Origin: Lepidonotus clava | Taxonomy: Eukaryota; Annelida; Polychaeta; Phyllodocida; Polynoidae | NCBI GenBank assembly: GCA_936440205.1 | Contig: OW387142.1 | Location: forward strand, 14,536,736 to 14,600,735 | DNA length: 64,000 bases | Reading direction: 5' to 3' | In this document: one piece after another, positions 53,792 through 63,259 of the stretch | Layout: each line of letters opens with the position of its first letter | Numbering within the stretch: position 1 is the first letter of the stretch | The notes under the pieces: model-generated | What the model saw: the letters and a program-made list of their open reading frames with translations, nothing else | The model's database searches: none | What the model was told of the DNA's origin: nothing | Made by a program: the position numbers and the translations under genes

Positions 53792-56700
53792 CTATGCTTT
53801 CCTTTGAACTTTACATATTGTTTTATCTTCCTCTTCTTTTACTCTTTTTTTAGACCTTAACTTATAATTTCCATATGCTAAAGAGTGCACTCCATCTGAA
53901 CAAAGCCAACGTTTATCTTCAAAAGGCGATAAAGCTAACTTTGTTTCTTTTAAAGTAAACACATCGTGCTTATAACTGCGTATACAGTGAAAGGTAGCAA
54001 AAGATTCAGATGCTTCTTTTAAAACTTGTTTAAATTCTGAATGTAAAAGCTTGTCTACACAACTCCTTCTAATTCCTTTAACTCTTTTTATATTCTTTCC
54101 TGAATTTAACAGAAAAGAATACATTTTAGGTCTTAAACCAACAAATTCCTTAATTTCTACTCCAGCTGTTTCATCTTTAAATTTACCTAACACTTTTCTA
54201 TTTTTTAAAGAATATAATAAATTATTTGTTTCTAAATTTGAAAAATCAAAATAATCCCTAATATCATAAAGTAATCTATAAAAATGTTTATGATCTATAT
54301 AATATATTAGTGAATCAGTATCAGTATAAAGAAGCTGAACAGATTTTAAACCAAATGTTTTTAAAATGACATTATAATGAAAATTGAACATATGCATTTT
54401 CGATAAATCTAATATTGTAAAACCAATATAAATAGGTTTATTCAATTCTACTATATTTTTCTTATACTGTATCCCAACAAAATTTGAATTAAAAATATGT
54501 AAAGAATGAAAAAGAGGCTTTTTAATCATAGAGGCACATGACTTTTGATTTGTTGTTAATACCATTTTAATTCTTCTTTTTACATTTTCCATACATTTGC
54601 CAAACGTAGAGTTATTCATAAGTTTAAAAAATTCCCTATCAAAATCTGAAGTAGCCTCTTTCCGCTTTTGGTTATTAAAATCAATATATGGTTTCATCCA
54701 ACATGACTGAGAAAAGGATACTATCCTAAAAATTTTAGAAATTTTTAAACCTAAACTTAAATACAATTTTAAATTCCTATAATGTATAATGTACTTTTCC
54801 TTTTGACATAAAGTTGAAATTAATTTCATACAGCTTTTAGTATAGTGTTTACCTAAACCTTCCAAAATATTTTTAGCATATGGAGACAATTGAAAAAAAT
54901 TCACTGCAAGCTTTTCAGGAGCCAAAGGAAGCATATTATGAAAATCATGTAAATAATCAGGATACTCTAAAGTTACCTCTAAAATATATCCTATAGGAGC
55001 ATCATCAAGAACTTTAGTTACATCAAAACTATCATATTTACTCGGATCAACCCAAGCAAAATTTTTGTAAGGTAAAGGTTGTACCATAGCAAATCCATAT
55101 AAATTATTACAATCATAATAAACTATATGCTCAGTTTCTTTTCTCACTTTTGCAAATCTTTGAACTACATTTGTCATACCTCCTCGAATACCATCTTCAA
55201 AAAAATTAAACATGTCAATATCATTAATTAAATCAAACTTAACCTTTGTAAACTTCATCATAGCATCATAACTCAAAGATGGAGCTGTTAAATATTTAGC
55301 TGGATCTAATCCATAAAAATCTAATGACTTTTCCCTAAATGATTCAAAAACATCAGCTAATAGTAATACATCTATTTTTAAATATTGTCTTAAATAATCT
55401 TTTATATTCTTACACTTTAAAATTTTAAACATTTTAATTGCATGATCATAATCTAAAGAAGAAATACTTTGATTAGTTAAACTATTAAAAAATGCCTCAC
55501 GACAAGGTAATTCCTTCTCATCCAGCCTTTCCCACGAATCTATATAGTCATAGCACATAACTCCCTTTCTTATAACATATGGTAACATCTTTTCCTTAAA
55601 ATGCTTTTTAGTTTCTTTTAAATCTAATGTATCTTTTTTAACTAATAATTCAGCAAGATTAGATAATGAATTTGGAAGAAACTGAAAAGAATCAATAAAA
55701 ACAAAATTATCTAAAAACATAGCTAAAAACTTTTCTGATGAACGCGGAATAACTTGAACATTAAGTTGTTTTAAATACTTGTACATATTTTTAACAATAA
55801 AATGTAAATCATAGTTCATAGCATTATGCATAACAATAGGAATTTTAAAATTTGTAAATTTCAATGCACTACATACTAAATTACATCTATTACAAGCATA
55901 ATTAACATCTCTACCTTTTCCTTCCCTACCTAAATGCTCATGATCTATAACTCTTTTAATTCCTAAATTAGCAAAAGAAACTCCGCAAAGATAACAAGCT
56001 TTTTGCTTAGCGAGATGTAAAATATCCTGTGAATTTAAAGTTAAAGGTTTTCTATCATTTTCAAAAATACAAGATATCTCTGCACGCACTTGATAAATAT
56101 ATCCAAAAAAGTTTTTAAGAACATTAGGACCAATATAAAGAAAAGGTGGTTTAGAATACTTACTATACTTTGATAAAAATAAAATACCTACTGCATTTAA
56201 TTCATGTCTTGTTTTCATAATAGACTTACCTTTTAACTTATTTACATTTTTATTTAATGTTTCAAAATCAGCATAAATAATAAAATGATTTTTTATTTGT
56301 CGTGAAAGATTTCGAAACATTTCTTTTTCACCTATTAAAGGAAGCTTATAAGTTTGTCCAGTATAAACTTTATTTGTACAATTTGCTTTACTATGAAGTT
56401 GTAAACCAACTTTATCTCTAAATGAAATTAAACATTTATTACAAAAATACCTTGTTTTTTTCCAATAAAATGGTGTTATGAATGAATTAATATTTCGAAT
56501 TAACATATAATGATTTTTGTACAAAAGTAAATTAATATGTTTGCGATGTTTATCATCAAAGCTTGTTGAAATATACATTGGATACGGTAAATATTTAGTA
56601 TTATTTACAAATCCCATTTCATTTTGACTAAATAACCCAAAAACATTTATCGTTAAATTATTATTTTTCTCAAAATTTGGAATCTCACTTATTTTAGTTG

Positions 56701-57292
56701 GAAAAGAAAGACCCTTTAAATTTAAAGAACTTACTAAACCTAAATAAGATGTAAATCTATTAGGATTTACACACTTTTTAAAAGCAGCTAACACAGAATA
56801 CAAAAAGCACTTGTCATCAGAACATCGTATATTAAGAATAGAATGTTTATTAGGAATTGGTAATGAAACAGATGCACACCCTCCAAAAGGATTACATTTA
56901 TAAACTGATAAACGTAAAACATTAATTTGTTTTAAAAACCAACCTGAACCCATCTGAATAAACCCATCAAAAAATGCTAAAAGTATTCTTATAGCTTGTA
57001 TCATTTTTTCTTTTACAGATAAAAATGTTAAAACTTGAGTCATATTGCTTTGAAACCAAGGTTTAATTTCATAATACCTTGATGTATCCAATTTATATTT
57101 ACCTAATACAACATTAAGACTAATTTGAAATTTTATGCCACCATGCCTCAATAAACCTTTCTTAATTTTTTCTAATAAAACTTTAAACTTGCGTTGAAAA
57201 AATAATTCTATATCTATAGCACGCTGAAAAGGAACTATATCATAACTTCTTAACAGTTTACCAAAAGCTTTTCTTTTCTTTATTTCATTCAT
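53792..57292 (-). CDS. Polinton protein-primed family B DNA polymerase
   Basis: 1166 codons, normal for pPolB. In order: an N-terminal region, a C2H2-like finger (CNKCLISFRDKVGLQLH), Exo I (YADFETL, about residue 339), an inserted endonuclease VII-like zinc module (CYLCG, DHEHLGREGKGRDVN, CNRCN, about residues 430-480), Exo II (MHNAMNYDLHF), Exo III (YLKIDVLLLADVF), motif A (DCNNLYGFAM, about 726), motif B (NNSTFGKCMENVK, about 890) and motif C (LYTDTDSL, about 989). It replicates the element by protein priming. Confidence 0.96.
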   Translation of the reverse strand: MNEIKKRKAFGKLLRSYDIVPFQRAIDIELFFQRKFKVLLEKIKKGLLRHGGIKFQISLNVVLGKYKLDTSRYYEIKPWFQSNMTQVLTFLSVKEKMIQAIRILLAFFDGFIQMGSGWFLKQINVLRLSVYKCNPFGGCASVSLPIPNKHSILNIRCSDDKCFLYSVLAAFKKCVNPNRFTSYLGLVSSLNLKGLSFPTKISEIPNFEKNNNLTINVFGLFSQNEMGFVNNTKYLPYPMYISTSFDDKHRKHINLLLYKNHYMLIRNINSFITPFYWKKTRYFCNKCLISFRDKVGLQLHSKANCTNKVYTGQTYKLPLIGEKEMFRNLSRQIKNHFIIYADFETLNKNVNKLKGKSIMKTRHELNAVGILFLSKYSKYSKPPFLYIGPNVLKNFFGYIYQVRAEISCIFENDRKPLTLNSQDILHLAKQKACYLCGVSFANLGIKRVIDHEHLGREGKGRDVNYACNRCNLVCSALKFTNFKIPIVMHNAMNYDLHFIVKNMYKYLKQLNVQVIPRSSEKFLAMFLDNFVFIDSFQFLPNSLSNLAELLVKKDTLDLKETKKHFKEKMLPYVIRKGVMCYDYIDSWERLDEKELPCREAFFNSLTNQSISSLDYDHAIKMFKILKCKNIKDYLRQYLKIDVLLLADVFESFREKSLDFYGLDPAKYLTAPSLSYDAMMKFTKVKFDLINDIDMFNFFEDGIRGGMTNVVQRFAKVRKETEHIVYYDCNNLYGFAMVQPLPYKNFAWVDPSKYDSFDVTKVLDDAPIGYILEVTLEYPDYLHDFHNMLPLAPEKLAVNFFQLSPYAKNILEGLGKHYTKSCMKLISTLCQKEKYIIHYRNLKLYLSLGLKISKIFRIVSFSQSCWMKPYIDFNNQKRKEATSDFDREFFKLMNNSTFGKCMENVKRRIKMVLTTNQKSCASMIKKPLFHSLHIFNSNFVGIQYKKNIVELNKPIYIGFTILDLSKMHMFNFHYNVILKTFGLKSVQLLYTDTDSLIYYIDHKHFYRLLYDIRDYFDFSNLETNNLLYSLKNRKVLGKFKDETAGVEIKEFVGLRPKMYSFLLNSGKNIKRVKGIRRSCVDKLLHSEFKQVLKEASESFATFHCIRSYKHDVFTLKETKLALSPFEDKRWLCSDGVHSLAYGNYKLRSKKRVKEEEDKTICKVQRKA

Positions 57293-57301
57293 TTTATTTT
57301 T

Positions 57302-58387
57302 TTATCTATTTAATCTTCTAAAACGCAAAATTAACTCAACAATTCCATATTCAAATTTAACAAGCTGTCCATCATCAGTTTTAATTTGTATTTCTATATC
57401 CTGCAACCTATCATAAGCTAATTTCTTATACAATGGATGGGAATAAGTGTGCTTAATATGTTCACCAAATACTCCACTAGCCCTAACAGTTCTAAGTAAT
57501 TTTGTTTGAATGTTACCTACATACTCATAATCAACAATATTAGAATAAATGTATATATTTGAAGTGTCTGTTGGAAAAACTGGAACTCCATTTCCTACAT
57601 AATCTTTTCCATATTGTGGTTGAAAAAGCTCATTATATGGTCCCTTCCTATTAAGAGATATTACATCATTAAAACCTTTTATTAAAATTTCTTCATCCCT
57701 TATTGGATTTCCTTCAGAATCTAATTCATTTTCAGTAGAAGGTGGCTTTTTCAATAAAGGTGGTCCTCTACACTCAATAAAATTTGTAAATGTTTTCTCA
57801 CCATTAACAGTAACTCTTGAAGTATACTTTTTAATTCCTTCACAATTATTTAAGCGTAAAACCGTAGCAATATATTCAGACAAAATAACTACATCTCCTG
57901 TACCTACATATAAAGTACAAATTAAATTTTGATTATCAATATAAAGTTGAGTATATCTTTTATAATTTTTATAAGTAGGTTGAGCTTCATTTACTTCCAT
58001 TTTTAATTTAGCAAATTTTTCATTCATTTCACTTATCATATCCTTAATTTCATAATTTCCAAACTTTAAAGCAAATACCTTATTTACTTTTTTTATAGAA
58101 TTAGGAACAACTTCATCTAATGAATTAATTTGTTCTACTGTTTGGTCTTTTAAATCAAAAATATCTCGCACAATTACATAAGTTCTAGATTGCTCTGGAT
58201 GCTCTGGTACATTATACCACGATTTCAAAAAATCAATCTCCAATAAGGCTACTTCCCAGTAACCTTTACATTCACGTGTAGCTGGTATTTCAGTATAAAA
58301 ATGACTTGTCTTATTTTCTCTTACTGAATGTGGTACATTTGAAACTACTGTATAATTGAATGATTCTAGTTCTTCGTTCTGCAACAT
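57302..58387 (-). CDS. Polinton minor capsid (penton-like) protein
   Basis: 361 codons. The N-terminal pattern ENKTSHFYTEIP ... GYWEVALLEIDFLKSWYNV is the signature I associate with Polinton minor capsid proteins (single jelly-roll, penton position). It lies 9 bases from PolB, and the C-terminal part (YEYVGNIQTKLLRTVRASG, FGEHIKHTYSHPLYKKL) also fits. The fold is inferred, not computed. Confidence 0.78.
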   Translation of the reverse strand: MLQNEELESFNYTVVSNVPHSVRENKTSHFYTEIPATRECKGYWEVALLEIDFLKSWYNVPEHPEQSRTYVIVRDIFDLKDQTVEQINSLDEVVPNSIKKVNKVFALKFGNYEIKDMISEMNEKFAKLKMEVNEAQPTYKNYKRYTQLYIDNQNLICTLYVGTGDVVILSEYIATVLRLNNCEGIKKYTSRVTVNGEKTFTNFIECRGPPLLKKPPSTENELDSEGNPIRDEEILIKGFNDVISLNRKGPYNELFQPQYGKDYVGNGVPVFPTDTSNIYIYSNIVDYEYVGNIQTKLLRTVRASGVFGEHIKHTYSHPLYKKLAYDRLQDIEIQIKTDDGQLVKFEYGIVELILRFRRLNR

Positions 58388-58464
58388 TTTAAATATTTAT
58401 TAAAACAAATCTATAAAATCTAATATCAATCCTAATCACATCACAATTTAATCACTTTGCCTCA

Positions 58465-59325
58465 TCAGTCTTCCTTTTGAACTTTCACATTTCGCATTAA
58501 TTTTGAAGAAGAATATGTTCTTATGTGTTTAGGATAATCTCTCATATGCATAAGAAAATCTTCTAAACACCTTTTCCTCGAAGCTGTTTCTATTTGGGGT
58601 AATGCATTTCGCCAAGGAGTTCTACAGCAGGGACAATAAACCTGCAAATCAAAACTAGAAGAAATAAAATGTTCATAACATCTTGAAATATGAATAGGTC
58701 TTTTACAACACTTTAAAAAAACTGTATTATCTGAACCTTTATAATTAAAAATAATTCGTGAATGGCATTGAGCACAAGGTAATGTAAAAAAAGAAAAAAG
58801 TAACCTACGACACCGCCTAGTATCTCTTAACTTTTTAGCTAACAACCTCATTGAACAATTAGGACTACTATTATTATTAATTTCCCATAAATGTCCTAAA
58901 TCAATCACATCATCTACTGACATATACAAATACGATGCTACTGAATCCAAAACTACCTTTGTGAAACAATCTTTTAAACCATAAAAATAAATTGACTTTC
59001 TTAAAACTTCAATTATTTTTTTATCATTTTCCCACATGGATAAATAAATAAAATCTAAAACAATATCACATTGAAAATACGATGAAAAAAATAAAAGACT
59101 CGCGCAAGAAAAATATTTCAACTTTAAAAAACATGCATCATCTGTAAGTTCTTCACTTAATATTTCTATTAATTGTAAACACTCATCTTCAGATAAAAAT
59201 TCTTGGCTAGGAATTTCAATTAACAAAGGTAAATTTAACTTACCAAAATAAAATGACACTAAAGCACAAAAATACAAGCTCCTTTTCATCAAGCGAGCAA
59301 AACTTTTTGAACAAGCAGTATCCAT
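58465..59325 (-). CDS. Polinton protein with RING-like C-terminal zinc module
   Basis: 286 codons. The N-terminal two thirds are helical and Leu/Ser/Phe-rich without a named family. The C-terminal part has CAQCHSRIIF, KCCKRPIHISRCYEHF and VYCPCCRTPW, a Cys/His order like a RING or related zinc domain. If functional in the family it could act as a ubiquitin ligase on host targets, which is inference. Confidence 0.55.
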   Translation of the reverse strand: MDTACSKSFARLMKRSLYFCALVSFYFGKLNLPLLIEIPSQEFLSEDECLQLIEILSEELTDDACFLKLKYFSCASLLFFSSYFQCDIVLDFIYLSMWENDKKIIEVLRKSIYFYGLKDCFTKVVLDSVASYLYMSVDDVIDLGHLWEINNNSSPNCSMRLLAKKLRDTRRCRRLLFSFFTLPCAQCHSRIIFNYKGSDNTVFLKCCKRPIHISRCYEHFISSSFDLQVYCPCCRTPWRNALPQIETASRKRCLEDFLMHMRDYPKHIRTYSSSKLMRNVKVQKED

Positions 59326-59533
59326 TTCAAATACTTACTTTTATCAACTTGAAATTCCTAAATAAATATATAATAAATTTAATCAGGATGATACTTTTTT
59401 AATATTACTAAAGAAGATCTCAAAGGAACTGGTGTAAATATATGATTCTTAGGATCATAATTAGAATGCTTAACCAAAATATGTAAACGCAATAAACTTA
59501 AAGATATAAACTCTTTCTTACAATATGAACATT

Positions 59534-60697
59534 CTAATTTTTTTTTTTTGGTCCTCGCTTATCTTTTGTAGCCTTAACTAAAGCTTGAGCACAATGAACA
59601 GGACAACACAAGCAATTCTCAATATTTCCTGGCAGTAAGTTATTTTGAAGAACTAAGGCGTGTTTTTTCAACCTCTCAGTTATTTCTACAAACTTATCTA
59701 TATTACATTCTATCTTATTAAAATTATCAGAATACAAATCAGAATATGGTGAAAAATCCTGTAAATGTTTTCCTGTTTCTGAAACATTTACCATAACATC
59801 TTTTTTCTGAGATTTCTTATGAAATTTCATATCATTATTAGATTGCTGTAATTTGTTTAGTTCGCCCATAAAATCATCTCTTTTTTCAAGCTCTAATTCT
59901 GATTCCAATTTCTTAGCTTTATCATCATAATCATCATTTTCACTTTCTGATAGTGACAAATCTCGAGCCAAAGATGAATCACTATCATTAACCTTTTCTT
60001 TAGTTACAGCTTTCTCAAAATTTTCAACTCTTGCTTTTTTCTTAGTATGAAAACCTAAAGATTTCGTACAAGTACTTTTTTGACCATGTATTTGTTTTTT
60101 ACAATCTGAATCTGAATCTGAAGTAGAAGATAAAAACTCAGCACTTTTATATTCATGCTTACGCTTTTTGCTTTTCACTTTATGTTTTGGAAACTCAATT
60201 AATGAATTATATTTTGACATATGATAATCTAAAGCTACTTCTATAAAAGCATTTTCTACTTTACTCCATTGAATAACAAAAGGTGAACCTATACGAAACA
60301 ATTCTGTACAACATGTAAAATTAAATGATCGAGAATCACTTCGATAAACAGTTATATTTATTCTAAGAATATCAACAAGACACTGAATAATTGAACTTTG
60401 TGAAGAACGCAAGTCCAGCTTAATAGTTTCATCTTCACTAGATAAAATTCTAAAGGCTAAATTTCTCGTTATATCTTGATTTCTTAAAGCAGACAAAAGT
60501 TCAACCTTTAATTCTTCTTTAAGAATATTTATTTTTTTCCTTTCATTCTCACATTCTGTTAAAAGTTGAAAACAAAAACTAAAAAAATGTGAATTATCTG
60601 TCCGAACTTTATTCCAAAATAATTTATTTTCTTCATTATGTCTTAAAAGAAATTCTACAATTAACAAAAGTAACCTATCTAACACTCCGGCGGCCAT
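59534..60697 (-). CDS. Polinton protein, possible OTU-like N-terminal domain
   Basis: 387 codons. Residues about 33-165 (DNSHFFSFCFQLL, then LVDILRINITVYRSDSRSFN, FVIQWSKVENAFIEVA) recall the strand order of OTU deubiquitinase-like folds, weakly. From about residue 170 it is low complexity, rich in Lys, Ser and Asp, with SSTSDSDSD. Near the C-terminus CLCCPVHC is a possible zinc site. It overlaps the next gene by 19 bases. Function unknown. Confidence 0.45.
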   Translation of the reverse strand: MAAGVLDRLLLLIVEFLLRHNEENKLFWNKVRTDNSHFFSFCFQLLTECENERKKINILKEELKVELLSALRNQDITRNLAFRILSSEDETIKLDLRSSQSSIIQCLVDILRINITVYRSDSRSFNFTCCTELFRIGSPFVIQWSKVENAFIEVALDYHMSKYNSLIEFPKHKVKSKKRKHEYKSAEFLSSTSDSDSDCKKQIHGQKSTCTKSLGFHTKKKARVENFEKAVTKEKVNDSDSSLARDLSLSESENDDYDDKAKKLESELELEKRDDFMGELNKLQQSNNDMKFHKKSQKKDVMVNVSETGKHLQDFSPYSDLYSDNFNKIECNIDKFVEITERLKKHALVLQNNLLPGNIENCLCCPVHCAQALVKATKDKRGPKKKN

Positions 60698-61311
60698 AAA
60701 TGTAAATTATTTAAATAACACAATCTCAAACTATCACAAACTCTTTTAAAATCTAAAACATTATCAGTTAAACAACTTCCTTTATAAGAATATAAAAACG
60801 TGAAAATACATTTACTTTTACCTTTAATTTTGATACGTAAACTTGAAAAATATGAACTATTATTTACATAAGGCAACCATATAGATTCACTAGAATTAGA
60901 TTCTTTAATTTCAAATTCATATTCTTTTTCAAAACAATCTGCAATTTTTATACAAAAAACCTTAAAATCCGGTGTTGTTTTAAATACAAGTTGAAAGGTA
61001 ATTTGAATGTTCTTTGGAGTTATATTTACACTAACTATTTCCTGTTCACAAAAGTCCCTAATATACTCATAAACTTCTAAAGCTATTATCTTAATATTTG
61101 GTAATAAACTTGAAAAATTTCTTCTTAAATAAATTGAACAAAATCCATTACGTGTAATCTTCAAAGTATACAATTTATTTTTACAAGTTAATGATCCTCT
61201 ATATAAAAAACTATTCTTTATACTTTTATAAATATACGGAATATCAAAATGAATATTTGGAGTAAAATTTAAACCAAAAATAACCAAGTTTACACTATAA
61301 TCTACTTGCAT
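60679..61311 (-). CDS. Polinton protein with possible TBP-like fold, 210 codons
   Basis: Two halves show a similar order of hydrophobic strands and a closing helix. The second half (FSSLRIKIKGKSKCIFTFLY, then YKGSCLTDNVLDFKRVCDSL) resembles the P-x-x-L-I-F-x-SGK-V-x-L-TGAK-helix pattern of TATA-binding protein, and the first half has a looser match (YTLKITRNGFCSIYL). This is pattern reading only; no search was run. If right it would be a virus-encoded TBP-like factor. Confidence 0.45.
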   Translation of the reverse strand: MQVDYSVNLVIFGLNFTPNIHFDIPYIYKSIKNSFLYRGSLTCKNKLYTLKITRNGFCSIYLRRNFSSLLPNIKIIALEVYEYIRDFCEQEIVSVNITPKNIQITFQLVFKTTPDFKVFCIKIADCFEKEYEFEIKESNSSESIWLPYVNNSSYFSSLRIKIKGKSKCIFTFLYSYKGSCLTDNVLDFKRVCDSLRLCYLNNLHLWPPEC

Positions 61312-61320
61312 TAATATATA

Positions 61321-61650
61321 CTATCGATACTTGTAACCCAATCTAAAGGAGGCGTGTTTCATTACAATAAGATAAATCTGAGCTATATTTATTAAAAATT
61401 CTGAATAACCCAATAAAAAATCAGAAGACATTGTTAAATAAAAATCTGGTTTAGCTTTGCAATACTCGCAAATTTTAGCACTTAAATTATGAATTTCATG
61501 TCTTGTAATAATTTGATTTAAATTAAAAAACAGTTTATATGCTTTCTTGTATCGAAAATTAACCAATATTAACTGACACGGGAAGAATTTGAACTCATAC
61601 ATTCGACAGGCTCGGGCTTGTCTGAAACCACTTCCTCTAAAACGTGTCAA
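61321..61650 (-). CDS. Polinton terminal small protein, 109 codons
   Basis: The rightmost frame of the run. Cys- and aromatic-containing with no recognised family (FRYKKAYKLFFNLNQIITRH, KICEYCKAKPDFYLTM). The frame may start further in than the first ATG. Support is openness, strand and position only. Confidence 0.4.
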   Translation of the reverse strand: MTRFRGSGFRQARACRMYEFKFFPCQLILVNFRYKKAYKLFFNLNQIITRHEIHNLSAKICEYCKAKPDFYLTMSSDFLLGYSEFLINIAQIYLIVMKHASFRLGYKYR

Positions 61651-61679
61651 GGAGGGTAAGTCTTACTCCACCATTATCC

Positions 61680-62180
61680 CTGAAAAATCATAGTATTACA
61701 ATCTGACTTATTGCACACGCAGTGTTTATTGTACTATTGCTACTATTTTACTCCTACTTTCTAAGTTTCCCTACGCCTTCTGGGGTGTCAAGAAGTGTTG
61801 ATCAGAGTGTGTTAACTATATTGTTCCACCAAAGTCCGCGTAGCTCATAATACTTTTAAGACCCTCAACTTTGGCGGCGTCTTAATGTGTCTACACTCCA
61901 TGTAAGCACCAATTTAATGGGCGCGTCTTTCCGCAGTTCTCCTGACTCTGGCCATATGCATGTGTGGTGCGACCTGAAAGATTGGTTTCCCCTAAATCTA
62001 GTAGAACAAAGGTTGGTTTGTGTGTAATCTCTGCACTTATGCAAATGGCGCTTGGTAGCTATAGCACTCAGCCAAGCGAGTAGCTCATCCATCTATCAAC
62101 AGCCGAGCAAGGATGACCTCGAACTCTTGGAATCTTACTCCGACTAAGGGCAAGCGCAGCCTAAGGCTTAAGCTCCGTGT
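61680..62180 (-). mobile_element. LTR-like remnant (fossil) beside the Polinton
   Basis: On the minus strand, TGTAACTTACACGG near 62187 begins an LTR-like stretch of about 270 bases ending near 61920. It is followed by AATTGGTGCTTACATGGAG, which looks like the primer-binding region after the 5' LTR of Gypsy-type elements. Only this LTR and a short leader are seen; the element is broken. The frame at 61865-62092 falls inside and is not taken as a gene. Confidence 0.35.
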
Positions 62181-62339
62181 AAGTTACATTTAAATCACAC
62201 CACTTCAATAGTTCATTCTCTTTTGCTAAAGATATTTAAAAGATAATTTGTAATAGCCTGTTTTTGTTACCGCCTACCCACCGCATCCCGTAGCGTTGGG
62301 TGGGTTTTGTAGCGTTTTTCAGTTTCATTTAATTTACAG

Positions 62340-63166
62340 TTGTCACACACTCACGCACTCTATATATATCCGATCTATATTCAGCCAACCACAAGTCCCA
62401 AAGTAGTTGATCGCGAACCAGTGGTCATCTTGGACGATGACGGTCAAAAGGGGGAAGAAAAGAAAGCCGTGGACTGCAACCAGGAAACAAGTCCCAGCCA
62501 GGCACCCACATGTCCCAAAGTTCAGTTCTCTGATCAGGAACCAATGGTCATCGAACCGATGGTCATCTCGGATGATAATCGTCCAATTGCCACCCATGTT
62601 CAGCCCCCCGCGGGAGCGGGAGCTCAATATGAAAAGAAAGCCGAATGCAACCCGGAAACCAGTCCAAGGTGAGTCTGCCTTTACCCTAAATCAGTTAAAC
62701 TTTGAGCCAAATGTCCCATATGTATATATCTGTTTACGGCTGTATAACATTCGTTATAAATGCAAAAATTAATAAACATTGATTAATTAATTTATTAACG
62801 TTTCTTAATGTAAAAATTCTAATCCCTGAATGTGCTCCTCAATTCTTACAATTAAGTAGGCACCTTTCCCCCCCCCCCCCTTCGTTTTTTTTTTTAAATC
62901 TCTGGATGCTTCTCCTTGTTTTACCCCTTCGCTTCGTCATTTTTACCTTCAGTTGCAACCTTGGCAATCCGTTGACGTCCCCAACCACCAATTGCAGGCG
63001 GCCGTATAAGACGTGCAATTTGACGGAGGACGAGGCAGAGAGTACCATTCTTGAGATTGGAGCCTTAGCAGAAAGACTTGTCCCCGGGGAGGGCAATTTT
63101 TTCGCTACAAATTTTCGGCGTTATTTTTTATTCAAGCAACAATTCAAATCTGTTAATAATTCCTAA
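62340..63166 (+). CDS. Two-exon gene fragment with SUMO-interaction-like repeats
   Basis: Exon 62340-62668 follows a pyrimidine-rich tract and tttacag and ends at AAG|GTGAGT. Exon 62953-63166 follows ttttaccttcag. The phase (two bases plus one) joins them to an open frame ending TAA at 63166. The first exon repeats a unit about 60 residues long twice: REPVVILDDD ... EEKKAVDCNQETSP and QEPMVI ... EKKAECNPETSP. PVVILDDD is a textbook-like SUMO-interaction motif. The C-terminal part (TEDEAESTILEIGALAERL) is helical and acidic. Upstream exons are not identified. It could also be derived from a mobile element. No family is recognised. Confidence 0.5.
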
Positions 63167-63249
63167 TCTTGTAAATCATATCGAATGACCAAACAATTAT
63201 TATATCATATTCCTTTTATTTTATCGAGCGCATCTAACTCATATTCTGT

Positions 63250-63255
63250 AATAAA
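63250..63255 (+). terminator. Candidate polyadenylation signal of the two-exon gene
   Basis: AATAAA about 85 bases past the stop at 63166, a normal distance for a short 3' UTR. Confidence 0.4.
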
Positions 63256-63259
63256 AAAA

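Larger units (their letters stand above)
43900..61680 (-). mobile_element. Polinton/Maverick element (fossil virus-like element)
   Basis: About 17.7 kb of uniformly AT-rich DNA with sixteen minus-strand frames, including the full Polinton core set: protein-primed PolB, retroviral-type integrase, FtsK/HerA-type packaging ATPase, adenovirus-type protease, major capsid and penton-like minor capsid proteins. The frames look whole and I see no obvious break, so insertion was probably recent. The left 1.7 kb is made of short tandem repeats. Terminal inverted repeats and the 6-bp target duplication were not found by eye, so both ends are estimates from gene content and base composition. The right side abuts an LTR-like remnant. 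Confidence 0.9.

Noticed and set aside
43900-61680. Terminal inverted repeats of the Polinton
   Set aside because: I compared the left flank (43.1-45.6 kb) with the right flank (61.3-62.3 kb) by eye and found no convincing inverse match, so none is annotated.
61865-62092. 75-codon minus-strand frame
   Set aside because: It falls within the LTR-like remnant. It has no family and no link to the Polinton gene run.
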